Below the pieces are notes generated by a model, which made no database searches, was not told the origin of the DNA, and saw only the letters and a list, made by a program, of their open reading frames with translations. The translations under genes and the position numbers were made by a program. Shown here one piece after another: positions 34,601-46,231 of a stretch of 64,000 nucleotides of DNA. Numbering within the stretch: the first letter of the stretch is position 1; each line of letters starts with the position of its first letter. Source of the DNA: Melitaea cinxia (taxonomy: Eukaryota > Arthropoda > Insecta > Lepidoptera > Nymphalidae); contig NC_059419.1 of the NCBI RefSeq assembly GCF_905220565.1, positions 3,162,001-3,226,000 of the forward strand, read 5' to 3'.

Positions 34601-34955
34601 ATTTTTTTTTTGTTTCATAAACGTCATATATTTAAATTTTGTGATATAAAAACAGAATTTTTTTAAATTAGATATTTTTAAAATTAGGGCGATAAATAGT
34701 TCTTAGTTATGAAAAATTATTATTCTCTGTTGTCCTTCCGCTTGGTACAGAACACGCCTCGTATTCTTCGCAACACACAAGGAGAATTTTCTATTCTCTC
34801 TCTAATGCTTACTTAATGCTTGATGTCTGATAATCCAAATGCAATTTTAAGTTAAGCTAATGTAACAATAAAAGCTAGGGTATTGTGTAGTATGTAAAAG
34901 TTGTACCAACTAAATGAACAATACGCTACAATTGTTAGGTATTATTTATTGCATA
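31684..34955. other. Long interval without recognised elements
   Basis: About 3.3 kb, mostly AT-rich. A GC-richer block at 31935-32080 (aaagccacacacaataagag, ggtacctttatcccgggata) is unexplained. A B-box-like ggttcgaattccg at 32699-32711 lacks an A box. Short open frames have no recognisable content. Confidence 0.5.
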
Positions 34956-35346
34956 CTAGCCGCGCCCGCGTCTTCGTCCGCGTGGAATAGTGACTTTGGA
35001 CTGTATTTTATGGATATATCTCTTGGTTTATTTTGATTATAAGCACCGTCGTTTGGATATTTACACGTTCATCGTGATTCTTTAAATTGGCATATTTTTT
35101 TTAATTTATGATCCGATTGACATAAAAGAAACACTAAATGTTAAGTGAAGCTTATCAAAATATACAAGTGAAAACCACATCTAAATCGGATAATCCTTTT
35201 ACCACATTAGGGTGCACAAACGCACAGACAAACATTCTAACAATAATTCTTTTGGGTGCTATTTGCGTTGGTCCCAACGATATTTTTTTCTCATATATTT
35301 TCCATGTACATACAGCGATCCGTTACACTTTTATTATATGTATAGA
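34956..35346 (-). mobile_element. Helitron-like element, full length
   Basis: The plus strand starts ctagccgcgcccgcgtcttc and ends ttattatatgtatagat. Read on the minus strand this is TC...CTAG with an A before and a T after, the Helitron insertion rule. Inner phrases gtgaaaaccacatctaaatc and acgcacagacaaacattcta are typical of this group. A 72-codon open frame inside it is not a gene. Confidence 0.65.
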
Positions 35347-36090
35347 TTTATATTAATTTCTAAAAAATAAGAATAATGTGTAGTTTTTTTTTGTTATCCA
35401 AGCGTTTTATATCATAATTTAAACATCGCGATTGGTACAGGACCGCCTTGTCTATTTTGACATAAAAAAATATGTACCTGTTTTGTATTTTACTAAGTAA
35501 AAATTTTAGTCATGTTATTTTAAACCTTCTTTCATATTTTTCAAAGTTTGAAGGACATTTAATACCAAAACAATATAAAAAAAAGAAGTTCAAAGTACAC
35601 TCAAGTAGTGCAGTAGATTAGGAGTTAAAACCGTGGCGTCTGTTACTGGAAAAGTTATTGCAAAGCTGTAGACTATTTTATAAAATGATATGCAGATGAT
35701 ATTCTTCGAAATTAGACCACCCTGAACCCGTACAATAAAATCGAGAATTGATAAAATCGGCCTGCGATCGGCGATGATATCGAATTACAATAAAAAAAAA
35801 TATAGGTACAACAAATTGGGAACCCATCAATTTCCGAGCGGATTAAAACATCGAATTAAGTAAGAAAAAGGTTTTAAATTAGTTTTTACTTTTTTTTGTA
35901 TTATGTTATTTTGATTAAATCACTATCGTAATTTTAATTTACTATGAAAATACTACTGTGCTCATTGTAAACCATTAACCCAAAGAAGAAGAAGATGAAA
36001 ATACTTTAGTAAACAGTAAATATTAAACAAAAGTAATCAATTTATTTATTGTCATTGTAAAAAGTCTAATGTGAGTTTAAACTATAATGT
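35347..36090. other. AT-rich interval, nothing recognised
   Basis: No shared repeats. The phrase aagaagaagaagatgaaaat near 35981 is a short purine-rich run. Confidence 0.5.
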
Positions 36091-36160
36091 TCTAATTGTA
36101 AAATGAAGATTCAAAAGTGCTTTTGAAGCCTCTTAAATGAAGAAGTTTCTGAATTTTCAT
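36091..36160 (+). repeat. LINE 3' end, family H
   Basis: The sequence attgtaaaatgaagattcaa, aagtgcttttgaagcctctt parallels 41811-41893 and 55115-55195. All three are plus-oriented and look like the last bases of a non-LTR element, ending in TTTGATTTT-type repeats. Confidence 0.55.
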
Positions 36161-36297
36161 TTAGCTTGACAAATGTTTTTCCGCATTGATTCTTGGCTTT
36201 TATATGAGTATAATATTTAGACACTGTATAAAAATAAAAAGTAATGCAACATATATAAAATATGAATATTCAATAATATTTTTATACAATGTATGTA

Positions 36298-36410
36298 CAA
36301 CCTTGTTTTTGGGGATAGGGTTGGCAACGCGCTTGCGATGCCTCTAGTGTTGCAAGCGTTTACTCTCAGGTGAGCCGTACCCTTACACGACCTAGTTACA
36401 TGTAAAAAAA
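36298..36410 (+). repeat. Family D poly(A) retroelement tail
   Basis: The sequence gggttggcaacgcgcttgcg, atgcctctagtgttgcaagc and gacctagttacatgtaaaaa is the terminal part of family D, ending in an A run. Confidence 0.65.
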
Positions 36411-36585
36411 GCAAGTGGGAATTATATACACGTGTACAAATAAAATTGACTAGTTCGCTGAATGATGCCTTATGTTGCTAAGCGCAAAATTCAAGTTTAC
36501 GAACCGTTGTTTTCTGTTACGTACGTGTACGGATAAACCGATTCGGCTCTTTTATTTTTTAATTGTCTTATATATCGTAGCATCG

Positions 36586-36716
36586 CCGGTGCGACAAAGC
36601 CCGACCCGCCTGCCCAGCGTGGTGACTATGGACAAAACACATGAGTTCAAGCCATTTTTGGCGCGAACATGTGGAGGCCTATGTCCAGCAGTGGACTGTG
36701 ATAGGCTGAAGTGATA
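36586..36716 (+). mobile_element. SINE-like family A, 5'-truncated
   Basis: It begins within the gccggtgcgacaaagcccga block and continues to the RTE-type tail (ggaggcctatgtccagcagt ... gataggctgaagtgat). The overlapping 80-codon open frame is not a gene. Confidence 0.85.
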
Positions 36717-37335
36717 TCGTAACAAGATTTTACAGAAAGTTAAGAAAAGTTAAAAAATATCAGAAACATACCGATCATTTCAACTTCAGACGTTTGTATA
36801 TTCGCAAGACGGGAAAACATCTCGTTAGCTAGTTAGAAATAAAATAGCATCATTGACTATTTATTTTATAATATAATTATAAAATTAAAATATAAACGTA
36901 ACCTTACCTTACTGTCGACGAATTTACACCACGCATTATCCAAGAACCTGCGACTGGATTACGGGATTTTTTACTCTCGTTGTGGAATAATTGTTATTTT
37001 ATTCATGTATTCATGTCTTGTATTTTACAAGCACGGTCTACATAATGTTGTGACGACGCGGAGATGGAAGATGTACAATGCGTAAGATTAGTAGTAGCTG
37101 GAACGGCTTTGGACTTAGAAGCGTAGTATAATGCCCCAGTCTTTGGAAATAAATTATCTTACTTTAATCTACTTATTATATAAAAGAAGTGGATTTGGCC
37201 GGAAACACACAATACTTAGGTATTCTGTTTTGCACTAATGCTCAGACCACAGCGAACTATGTCCTAGTCATAGCCGTGAACATGGCGTGTCATATTATTA
37301 ATTCTTTTATCTTTGAAAAATGGCGCAGGTATCCT

Positions 37336-37546
37336 TTTTTTTTTTTTTTTTTTTTTAACAAGTCTTATACATCCACGGGCTTAGGAACCCATGTCCTTTT
37401 TTACTCTAATACATGCAAATTTTTATTTTTATTTTTTTCTCTATTTCAAGGTAGGCGTTAGTCAACAACATCGCTGTTCAAGTCAGACTATGTTTGTTTT
37501 TAATGTCTCCAAAAGAGACGTGAGTCCACCGACCGGTTCTTAATCT
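37336..37546 (-). mobile_element. Poly(A) retrocopy with 17-bp target duplication
   Basis: The 17-bp sequence aatggcgcaggtatcct occurs at 37319-37335 and 37547-37563. The insert starts with a run of 21 T (22 counting the last base of the target), so on the minus strand it ends in poly(A). The body includes, on the plus strand, acaagtcttatacatccacg, ggaacccatgtcctttttta, caagtcagactatgtttg and gagacgtgagtccaccgacc. I do not recognise the source transcript. It could be a LINE 3' end or a processed copy of a cellular RNA. Confidence 0.85.
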
Positions 37547-37874
37547 AATGGCGCAGGTATCCTACACAACATCAAAATGTGTTGTTAATATTACAAAGGG
37601 ATCTTACATCTAGTGTTAGTAAAAAATAATAAAAAATACTGAAACATAAAATATTGCACTCGTTTTTTCAAAATGTAAGCATCGAAACCACCATTAAACA
37701 TATTTCTTCAACGATACCCACTATCTCACCGAAAAGCGGACGAAATTTTAAAACACTCGCATCGTCGAAAATAAAAATCTCCATTTTATACTCCGCAATA
37801 TTTAATTGAACGCAGCACTACGGGAACAATTCTGCGTGTTAAATATTTCCCCGGTTTTTCTGCTTAAATTTTTT

Positions 37875-38475
37875 TACCGACTTCAAAAAAGGGGGAGGTT
37901 TTCAATTCGACTGTATTTTTTTACACGTGTAACCTCATTACTTTTTACTTCATCATCATCATTGCAGCCACAGACATAGGCCTCCACAAGCTCGCGCCAA
38001 AAATGGCGTTAACTCATGTGTGTTGCCCATAGCCAAAACGCTGGGCAGGTGGGTTGGTGATCGCAGAGCTGGCTTTGTCGCACCGAAGACGCTGCTGCCC
38101 GTCTTCGGCCTGTACATTTCAAAGCCAGCAGTTGGATGATTATCCCGCCATCGGTCGGCTTTATAATTTCCAAGGTTGTAGTGGATCTGTGTTATCCCTT
38201 AGTCGCCTCATACGACTCCCACGGGAAGAGAGGGGGTGGCTGTATTCTTTAATGCCGTAGCCACACAGCACTTTTTACTTGGTGCACCGATTTCGATGAT
38301 TCTTTTTTAATCGAAAGCTGGTGCTTGTCGTGTAGTCCCATTTGAATTTGATCGATGCGATCTGACGAGTACTTTTTTATATTAGACGTTACCCCTAATA
38401 ATACGTACCACTGCTTACTACTTCCGACTATTAGTCGATGTAAATTGACGTCGGTTTTTTTTTCGATTGCGAGCA
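37875..38475 (+). repeat. AACCGACTTC-family element interrupted by family A SINE
   Basis: The left part (37875-37950) begins ttaccgacttcaaaaaaggg. The right part (38270-38475) has taatcgaaagctggtgcttg, ataatacgtaccactgctta and the closing gacgtcggttttttttt. The inner stretch between the usual 5' and 3' blocks is shorter than at 7603. A family A element sits between the parts with an 11-bp duplication. Confidence 0.8.
37951..38269 (-). mobile_element. SINE-like family A, complete, with 11-bp target duplication
   Basis: The direct repeat actttttactt at 37940-37950 and 38270-38280 fixes the ends. On the minus strand it starts gctgtgtggctacggcatta and ends gctgcaatgatgatgatg. This is the best definition of family A: about 319 bp, no poly(A), with an ATG-repeat tail. 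The tail region is partly shortened (the cagtggactgcgatagg part is reduced). The plus strand is open for 68 codons from 38054. Confidence 0.93.
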
Positions 38476-38990
38476 AATGCAGTTATTTTAATCCTAGCCG
38501 TCAACTAAATGGTGCATATTAAAGCTTTCAGAAGCGGTAGTACTTTACGAGAAGTATGAATTCTAGCTTTGGAATTAATTACCGTAGCATACTTGACTTG
38601 GTTTAATAATACGGTTTAGACCACGTATATTTCACGGCACTGTTATAAAGTGGGTGAATTTAAGTGTTTTTTTATTTTTTATTTTTATATTTTCGAAAGA
38701 GTTTCTTTTAGCATTATTAATGGTGGTTTAACGATTTCGAATTATTCTTGGATTTCTTTTTATTTTATATTATTTTCTTAACTTGAAATATGTAATATAT
38801 GTGTTTCTAGGTTTTAAGTAAATTAAGTAAATTTTGATTCAGTGAACTAAAACAAATACTTAAAATATTATAATTTGTTGTAGGTATATATTAAAATTTT
38901 ATTAGGCTGTTAAATATTATACTATCGCTCGTAGGAGGTGAAAAGTTTTTGAAAACGTTTATCAATATTATAAGTACTCAAGTCCATGCG
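38476..38990. other. AT-rich interval, nothing recognised
   Basis: No shared repeat or coding frame. Confidence 0.5.
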
Positions 38991-38998
38991 TATCTAAC

Positions 38999-39238
38999 TT
39001 CAACACTTCAGCCTGTAATATCCCACTGCTAGGCATAGGCCTCGTTCCCCGTGTAGAAGGGTCAGAGCTTATTGCACCACTCTGCTCCACTGCGGGTTGG
39101 CGGATATATTTCCTACTATGACTCCAGAGCGTGACAAACATCTGTATGGCCAGTAATGTCATATACGGTAATCGAACCCGCAACCGCCAGCGCAACAGCC
39201 ACAAACCAGTGCTATGAATATTGCGCCAACGCGTCGTC
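38999..39238 (-). mobile_element. SINE family B with internal deletion
   Basis: The tail cttcagcctgtaatatccca leads, and the head gcgccaacgcgtcgtc closes. The flanks carry the 8-bp repeat tatctaac (38991-38998, 39239-39246). Between ttcctactatgact and ccagagcgtgacaaacatct about 100 bases present in other copies are missing. The tRNA-like head is intact in outline (gaacccgcaaccgccagcgc, ccagtgctatgaatattgcg). Confidence 0.9.
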
Positions 39239-39304
39239 TATCTAACGACAAATATTCTTATATACATATTTTTATACATTTATTTTATATTCGTATTTGT
39301 ATTT

Positions 39305-39317
<13 letters not shown>

Positions 39318-39349
<32 letters not shown>
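39318..39349. repeat. (TA)n microsatellite
   Basis: About 32 bases of TA repeat, preceded by a CATA run. Confidence 0.9.
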
Positions 39350-39352
<3 letters not shown>

Positions 39353-40049
39353 AACATAAAACCATAAAATAAAAAATCCAAGCAACCCTCGCATACACCT
39401 TCAAACAGAAATACAAATTCTTATAAAAATATATCCATTGTGTAAACATTCGTAAACCGCATTTTAGTCTTTAACGACTACAATTAGTCCTACACATCTG
39501 TGCTCTCCCATTGTTAACAGAGCCCCAATGAAGGGCATTTAAGACTTTAAAATAAGCTGTTAAACAAACGATCGTATCACATTTCGACATTCAATAAATC
39601 GTTACAAATACAACTTATGTAACCTCTATTTGTATTACCATAAGGTTTAATTTTGTTATTATCATTTAAAAGATAAAGTTGTAAAAGGCCCACCATGATT
39701 AATCAGTGCCCCAAAAATATTCTTCATAAAAATATGATATTCAATAGATGGGGTACTCCCTTTTATTGTAAATGTTCGAATTATCCTTTGTAATGGTTAC
39801 TGTGGGGTTCGTAAGTTTTTTTTTATTATTTCGGTGCTAATCGATTATTGTTTTCTTATTATTTAACTGTAGGAAAATAAAGTCGTTCAAATATATGAAT
39901 GTGAGTATATTTTTGGATACATTATAATTATGACTTATGGCTAAATTACCTAAATATTCAACTTTTGAAAATTGTAATGATTGCGAGTTTTTTCGATTCC
40001 ACGACTTCTTCTAATTAAATTAAATTTTTGACTTAGGTATGAAGTAAAA
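39350..40049. other. AT-rich interval, nothing recognised
   Basis: No repeats shared with the rest of the window. Confidence 0.5.
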
Positions 40050-40255
40050 AAAAGGTTTTTTACTGGGTGTACCGATTTTGATGATTTTTTATTTAATCGA
40101 AAGCCGATGTTTATCATGTGGTCATATTTAGATTTCATCGAGATCTGATTACAATTTTCGGAGTCTTTGATAACGCGTATTTACTTGACTATTTTTTCGT
40201 CTACCTACGTATTATTTGTCGATATAATTGAAGTCGGTTTTTCTTCGTTTTCCAA
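40050..40255 (+). repeat. AACCGACTTC-family element, 3' part
   Basis: The sequence tttttactgggtgtaccgat, tttaatcgaaagccgatgtt, gataacgcgtatttacttga and ataattgaagtcggtttttc is the distal half seen at 8126-8330. The 5' half is missing. Confidence 0.75.
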
Positions 40256-40965
40256 CAAATAAAATTATATATACTTTTTTTGTCTAAAAAAAGTACACGC
40301 ATTGTAGAAAAGTGAGATTTAACCTCCGACAAAAACGAAATTACTCGAAAAGTAAAACTCCATTAAAGTGTACAACTTTTACACCAAATCTTATTCCCAA
40401 GTCAGATAGCCACCTTCCCCTGTGATTCCCAAAATCATTAAATATATTAAATGTACAAAATGGATCGTTCAACAGTTTTATTATAGGGATGTATAGTATT
40501 TGTAATCAAGATTGCTGAGTCGAGTTCTTTTAAAGTAATTGCTCTACCTAATAGAAAAGCATTTGCGAGTCAATAATAATCTTCACAATAAGTAAGAACA
40601 ATGTTTAACATCAGGTGACAGCTTATTGTATTGTTTACTTGTTACTTTCATCTTTGTATATGACCAAAAATTAATTAAGAATTCCAAGAATTCTACCAGA
40701 AAATACAAGTCACGTAATAAATAATGGCAAATTGTGTAAACACCAGGGGCGATATTCTAGGTAGCTGTTTCTTTGAGACAATCCAAATAAAATGGATCAC
40801 TCATTTGTGAAACTGTATTGTCCTTTTAGTACTTCAAGTTTACATGTCAACATCTAATTCCAGTAGACACAGAAAGATATCTGTAAATTTTATATTAATA
40901 ATACTAGAAAAACGAAATGTTAATTGAAATCATCATCCATACAAGGATGATAATTTATATCAGAA
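40256..40965. other. AT-rich interval, nothing recognised
   Basis: No element named. Confidence 0.5.
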
Positions 40966-41179
40966 CTAGCTGTGACCGCGACGTCGTCCGCGTGGAATTT
41001 AATAAAAAAGTTATTGTTTAGTTCGCAGATTTATAAAATAAATAAATTTCTAAAATAAAAATACCCTAAGTTACTCCTTAAACATACTTATACATATGCT
41101 AACTGCCAGTGGAAGTCCCATCAAAAACGGTCATTTTAATATTACAAACAGACACTCCAATTTTATTTATTTGTATAGA
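40966..41179 (-). mobile_element. Helitron-like element, internally deleted
   Basis: The ends match the 334-bp copy at 46232 closely: ctagctgtgaccgcgacgtc at the left and attttatttatttgtataga at the right, with A/T host flanks. The centre lacks roughly 120 bases that the other copy has. An open frame at 41109-41426 begins in it and runs into unique sequence; it is not supported as a gene. Confidence 0.7.
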
Positions 41180-41810
41180 TATTAGCAAAAATCATTTTAT
41201 TTTCACAAAAAGAAATCAGCACGATATATTTTTAACCAAGTGGTCAAACCAATCAACCAAACTTAAAACAGTTCATAAAACTATAGAGGTCAAATGTATA
41301 GAACTGTATGGCGTATACTCGTATTACCTAAACAGAAGCAAAAGGGATCATAATTTGGAAATGGAACAATCAAGACATCACAGACAAAAAAATTCGACCA
41401 ACAGAGCCAATATCTCAAACGAATGAATTTCCTAGAACAATTCAGCTATATTTTAGCAAAAGCCTTAATATTCAAAATGGCTGCAAAGCGCGATACGCAA
41501 ATTCAAACGCTGTACCTTTTTTCTCGTGCATCGTTGCAACATAAAGAGAAGTTTTATGGCCAATACCGTCAGATAATATCCATACTTCAAACCTATACAT
41601 AGTAAAACCACATTTATGCTGTAGTGCTGTTAAAACGTTTATAATATAATGTGTTTTATGAATTAAGTATTTTGCTGATAATAGGCATTAATGGGAAATA
41701 ATAAAATTTACCTTTCCTAAGATTAATTTGCAATTTCATCATATATCTTTTAAATTTAGTTTCATTTTTATTTTTAAACAATGTTATACCGTGGTTTCTG
41801 TCAAGTATCA
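41180..41810. other. Interval without recognised elements
   Basis: AT-rich sequence with an A-rich patch at 41330-41420. Confidence 0.5.
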
Positions 41811-41893
41811 ATTTTTAATTTGTAAAACGACGATTCGAGAGTGCTCTTGGAGCTTATTTGAATAAAGCTGTTTTTGATTTTGATTTTAATTTT
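41811..41893 (+). repeat. LINE 3' end, family H
   Basis: The sequence acgacgattcgagagtgctc, ttggagcttatttgaataaa ends in tttttgattttgattttaat. The AATAAA motif and TTTGAT repeats are typical of a lepidopteran non-LTR 3' end. Related copies lie at 36091 and 55115. Confidence 0.6.
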
Positions 41894-42084
41894 ATCCTAA
41901 AAATGTTTTTCCTTAGGTATGATGCTTTTAGTCCAATAAATGTTGTTTAATTAATCTGTTTGTATTTATAATTGATTCGTGTAAATATGAAATAAATTTT
42001 TGGTGTTATGTCTAATATTAGTACACGAATATTTAATAATTATGGTTTTATTATACTTAAAATTTCTTTACCGTTATCAAATAA

Positions 42085-42538
42085 TTGTGTTTGCTCGCAA
42101 ACGAAAAAAAAAATCGACTTCAATTACTTCGACAAGTAATACAACGTAGGTAGACGAAAAAATAGTCAAGTAAATAGGTGCTATTAAAGATTACTCAAAA
42201 AGCTGTAATCACATCTAGATAAAATTTAAATGTGACAACACAATAAACATCAGCTTTTAATTAAATTAAAAATCATCAAAATTGGTACACCCAGTAAAAA
42301 GTGATGCGGTTATAATACAACGTAAAAAAATACTCAAAAACACATTATTACATATAACTCAAAAAGTAGTTGTTAGATCTAAAATAAATTGAAATGGGAC
42401 CAAATGACACGCACCATCTTTCGATTACATTTTTTTATCGAAATCGGTCTACTCAGTCAAAAGTTCTGAAGTAACATAGGTACATAAAAATACAATCGAA
42501 TTGAGAACCTCCTCCTTTTTTAGAAGTTAGCTAAAAAG
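42085..42538 (-). repeat. AACCGACTTC-family element, near complete
   Basis: The plus strand starts atcgacttcaattacttcga and ends gagaacctcctccttttttag then aagttagc, the complement of the family ends. The order of inner blocks (acgtaggtagacg, catcagcttttaattaaatt, acccagtaaaaagt, gggaccaaatgacacgcacc) matches 7603-8345 reversed. The copy has only one 142-bp-type unit. Confidence 0.75.
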
Positions 42539-42639
42539 TGATTTTCTGGTCTCAAACATTAACCTATGTAATGATAATTATTTTATTTGTAAATGTCGTA
42601 AGCTCTCAGAGACGTATTATGTCTTTTTATGCAAGTAAG

Positions 42640-42735
42640 TAAATAAGCCTACGGTCATTCTCATGATAAGCGGTCACCGTAGCCTAAAGACGCCTGCAAC
42701 ACTTGGAGCATTCCTAATTGGTTGCCATCCTTGTG
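42640..42735 (-). repeat. Family D fragment
   Basis: The sequence cctacggtcattctcatgat, gcggtcaccgtagcctaaag, acgcctgcaacacttggagc is a diverged piece of family D. Confidence 0.5.
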
Positions 42736-42739
42736 ACAG

Positions 42740-42825
42740 TTGTAATATGTACTATAATAATTAAGCTATACACCTAATTATTAAGGCAAATTATAGGCTA
42801 TATAACATGACATTAAAATTGTACA
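42740..42825 (+). repeat. Possible Helitron-like remnant
   Basis: The phrase attaaggcaaattataggct then atataacatgacatt resembles the inner part of the element at 9774 (ctataggctatatatcat). The rest is not recognisable. Confidence 0.3.
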
Positions 42826-43596
42826 AACATTTAAAAACGCAGGTGGAATCGCGAGAAATACCGTGAGTTAATATAGCCATTGTTCGGTTCAACATTACGG
42901 TAATTAAAAAATTAAATCATCATGAATAATTTAAACAGAATTCAAAATTCCGAATCGCTCACGACTCTCTACGTGTTATTTTTATATTTTTATAAGCTCC
43001 GTCGAATATCGGCGTGTAATTGGCGGGGAATGTCGTCGATTCATTGCAAATTAAATTCCAATTATGATTCATGATTTTTTACACGATTTTACGAAGTCGA
43101 TTTAAAATGTATGATGCGAATTAAATAATCGATTCGTCTTCTTTATGTGAATGTGTTTTCTCAATGAATCACTTTGTATTTCCATTGAAAGATTTTTTTA
43201 TGGTTTTCATTTTGATAAATATTTTTAAAAGAATAAATTAATTCTATTTATAATATTAAGGTGTAAACTAATTAGCTGATAATTACTTCTTATGATCAGA
43301 AAAATGTTTTTAGAATCTGAAAAATGATTCTTAAAATAAATGTACGTTTTTAGTATCAGTAAACGAATGAACGAAAAAATGACTGAAGCATCGTCGCGCA
43401 GCTATTTGACCCTAGCTGGTTAAACGAAAAAGGAAAAACAAAATTCTACTCATAGAGAAAACAGAGCATAATATTGTAGTAATCAAAATTAAAGTTATAA
43501 AGATACCCGCCATAGTTGTCTTAAAGCATACATATTGTAGTGAGTTTTCTCGTTATATTACTTAGAAAGCTTTTGTAAATAAAAATGTTTAAAACA
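42826..43596. other. AT-rich interval, nothing recognised
   Basis: No element named. Confidence 0.5.
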
Positions 43597-43885
43597 TTTT
43601 TTTTTTATGTCACTAGGTCGGCAAACAAGCGTACGGCTCACCTGATGGTGAGCGATTACCGTAGCTTAGATACACCTGCAACACCAGAAGCATCGCAAGC
43701 GCGTTGCCGACCCAATCCCCAATACCCCCAGGAGCTCTGGTCACCTTACTCACAACAGGAACACAATACTGCTTGAAAACAGTATTATTTTGCTGTGATC
43801 TTCTGTAAGGTCGAGGTACTACCCCAGTCGGGCTGCTCCATATTTTGAGCAGGAAATTCCTGCTGTGCCCTACCTCAGTTAAAAT
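43597..43885 (-). repeat. Family D, longest copy
   Basis: A T run leads into cactaggtcggcaaacaagc, acggctcacctgatggtgag, cctgcaacaccagaagcatc, gcgttgccgacccaatcccc, cttctgtaaggtcgaggtac and gagcaggaaattcctgctgt. Read on the minus strand it ends in poly(A). It is the reference copy for 9285, 21173, 36298 and 42640. It is probably the 3' UTR of a non-LTR element; I cannot name the clade. Overlapping open frames are not genes. Confidence 0.75.
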
Positions 43886-44892
43886 ACACTATTTTTGTCA
43901 CCGAGTATCGAAAAACCTATATTTTAAAATGTATGACCCATTCTGAAATCATTACACATCATCTTTGCGCCGATTCTGATTTTTGTCTCAAATTAGGCGA
44001 ATCTCTCACAAAGCTACGTACCCATATTTACTCCCAATACAAGCGCTAACCATCTTGATTTATTTAAATACAATGTACACGAGGTTTAGTCTAGTGAATT
44101 AATCCCGCGTTTACGAGTGCGGTTGACGTGCAAAGTGTGCGGTTAGCCTTAGGCAAGTTGACAAATTCGCACAGTTAATTCTCGCGTCGTTGTCTAATGT
44201 GTAACAGTTAATTATTTTCTACGTTACGAGTAATTTAGTTTTTGTTAAGTATGTTTTCTTATATGCGATCAGCGTCTAACGTTATTCTCTTAATTAAATA
44301 TTTAAGCACTGATAATAAGGAACTAATAGATAATAACACATACATATTTATACGCAATATTCTTTAGATGTTGTTGACATAATATAACTATTATAATATT
44401 CTCAATTTTTGAGTTGATTGACGAAACGAAACGAAATAAATATTTCGCATTATAATAATATTAAATAAACATTTTTTTTTAAATAAGTAAAATTATTTGT
44501 TAGGTGGATTCCTAAATTATATAGTATACTTTTAAGTTTAGTGAACTAAAAAAAAAAAAAATTCCACGTACAAAAACTAACAACACAAAAACCCCACTTC
44601 TAACAAATAAAATTTAAGGTTCCATCAACAGTACTTATAACTAATTAATCAAATACGTTCGCATCAAAACACACCGTTCTGTTCAACATGTTCAAAGTGC
44701 ATGTTACAACATGCATTAAGGACATCGCCCTATGAATATTAAAAGCCGATGGGACTGGGGTCGTTATGTAATCCTTAGATTAAGTTCCTACATACGTCAT
44801 ATTAATATTATATGGATTTTATTTACTGCTTCATACTATACTTAGATTATCTTTTTTACCTAACTGGGTCGATAGAAGAAGGGTTATGATGT
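43886..44892. other. Interval without recognised elements
   Basis: Mixed AT-rich sequence with a small tandem of GAAAC at 44423-44435. No gene is supported. Confidence 0.5.
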
Positions 44893-45140
44893 TGACTAGG
44901 CTGTTGGCGCAGTTTGCAGTGATCGTGCTTTTTGATCCGGAGTTGTGTCCGATTCCCGCGCTGAGCCTGAGTGTAATATATGTATTTATTATTTAGACTA
45001 ATGTAATGTACCTACATTAATGAAAATAAAAAATTGTCCATATCAGCCAACTGTTACATATGGGCATTAAGTTGCTTACCGTAATAACAGACGACAATTT
45101 GTGTATGTTAGATATTTTTTAATTACTATTTATTTATGGG
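44893..45140 (+). repeat. tRNA-headed SINE, family C, near full length
   Basis: The head gactaggctgttggcgcagt has an A-box-like tggcgcagtttg. The B box is worn (gtgtccgattcccgc). The body has gtgtaatatatgtatttatt, aactgttacatatgggcatt, aagttgcttaccgtaataac and gacaatttgtgtatgttaga. It defines the family together with 52690-52905. Confidence 0.8.
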
Positions 45141-46231
45141 TAAAGCAGGGTCGCTCTTATATTCGCCAACGGGCTAGTAATTTATACAAACTGTAAACCT
45201 CAAGCAACGAAAGTGTATTCATAAATATAAGCACGTGAAACCGCAAGATAAATCTAGTTGTAAAATAAATATGAGAAACGATAAAAAAAAATAAACAGTA
45301 GCACATTCCGCTCGTGATCAGTCTTGGTCCTGCGTTAACACACGCGTGATATACGCCACGCGTTCGCGAGATAAGCTGCCGCATGAATATTAAACTTTTG
45401 GGTGGCACTTACACCGTTTCGTGTCTGTTATATATTTTCTGTATTATCTGTATCTTATGTTTGTAGAACAAAGAATAAAACACTCAATGCAATATCTATT
45501 TTTACTTCAAATCTATAGTTGTTCATTCGCAATACACACTTTGAACAAAATTGAATAAGTTACACTAATCACTTATACGTATATTCTTATATTCTTAACT
45601 TACAAATTATCTTATTTATAGGACAACATTCCCGCCAATAGATAACAAACTTGGCGTCTGATAAAGATCAGACGAATCAGATGATCAAAAAATTAGTATC
45701 AACTAATCTGAAGATGGTGTGTCCATCTTGACACATTTCCGGTACTTCAACTAAAAATAATCACAGTAAGAACAATACATTCCTATAAAATATTACAAAC
45801 ATAAGTTTAAATGATAACCGTATTTATTGTGTAACTACCCTGCAAAACAGATAAAGACAGCGGCTGACTAATCGTAAATAATGTTCACAATTCGGAAGAT
45901 GGCGTCTCCATATCTGTACCGTTCCGGTATTAAACAATATATGTAGCTTTGATACAAAATCCAATATTTCAATAATTGTCAGAATTACAAATTTACATGC
46001 TAACATGTTATTTATTATCTGTCTCGTTATATAAAATTAGCGCTAAAAAACGTAATTTTTCGTCGACAGCTGCGACCCCTATCTTTTGGAATGTTTAAGT
46101 AGTTGAAACTCCTCTAGCTGTGTTAGTGTACTGGTTGTCCTTCTAGTTGTTGACATATTAAAAAATTTCTCAATAAAAAAAGGATTTTGTTGTCTTTGTA
46201 TGATATCTGCCTTATGTGGTCTTATATTTAA
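45141..46231. other. Interval with an isolated SINE C head fragment
   Basis: At 45164-45178 the 15 bases cgccaacgggctagt are the complement of the first bases of a family C SINE, just after the plus-strand copy. The rest is AT-rich. An 83-codon open frame at 45157-45408 (minus) starts near this fragment and has no family. Confidence 0.45.

Noticed and set aside
41109..41426. 105-codon open frame on the plus strand
   Set aside because: It starts inside a Helitron-like element and continues into unique A-rich sequence. No domain, splice or start context supports it.
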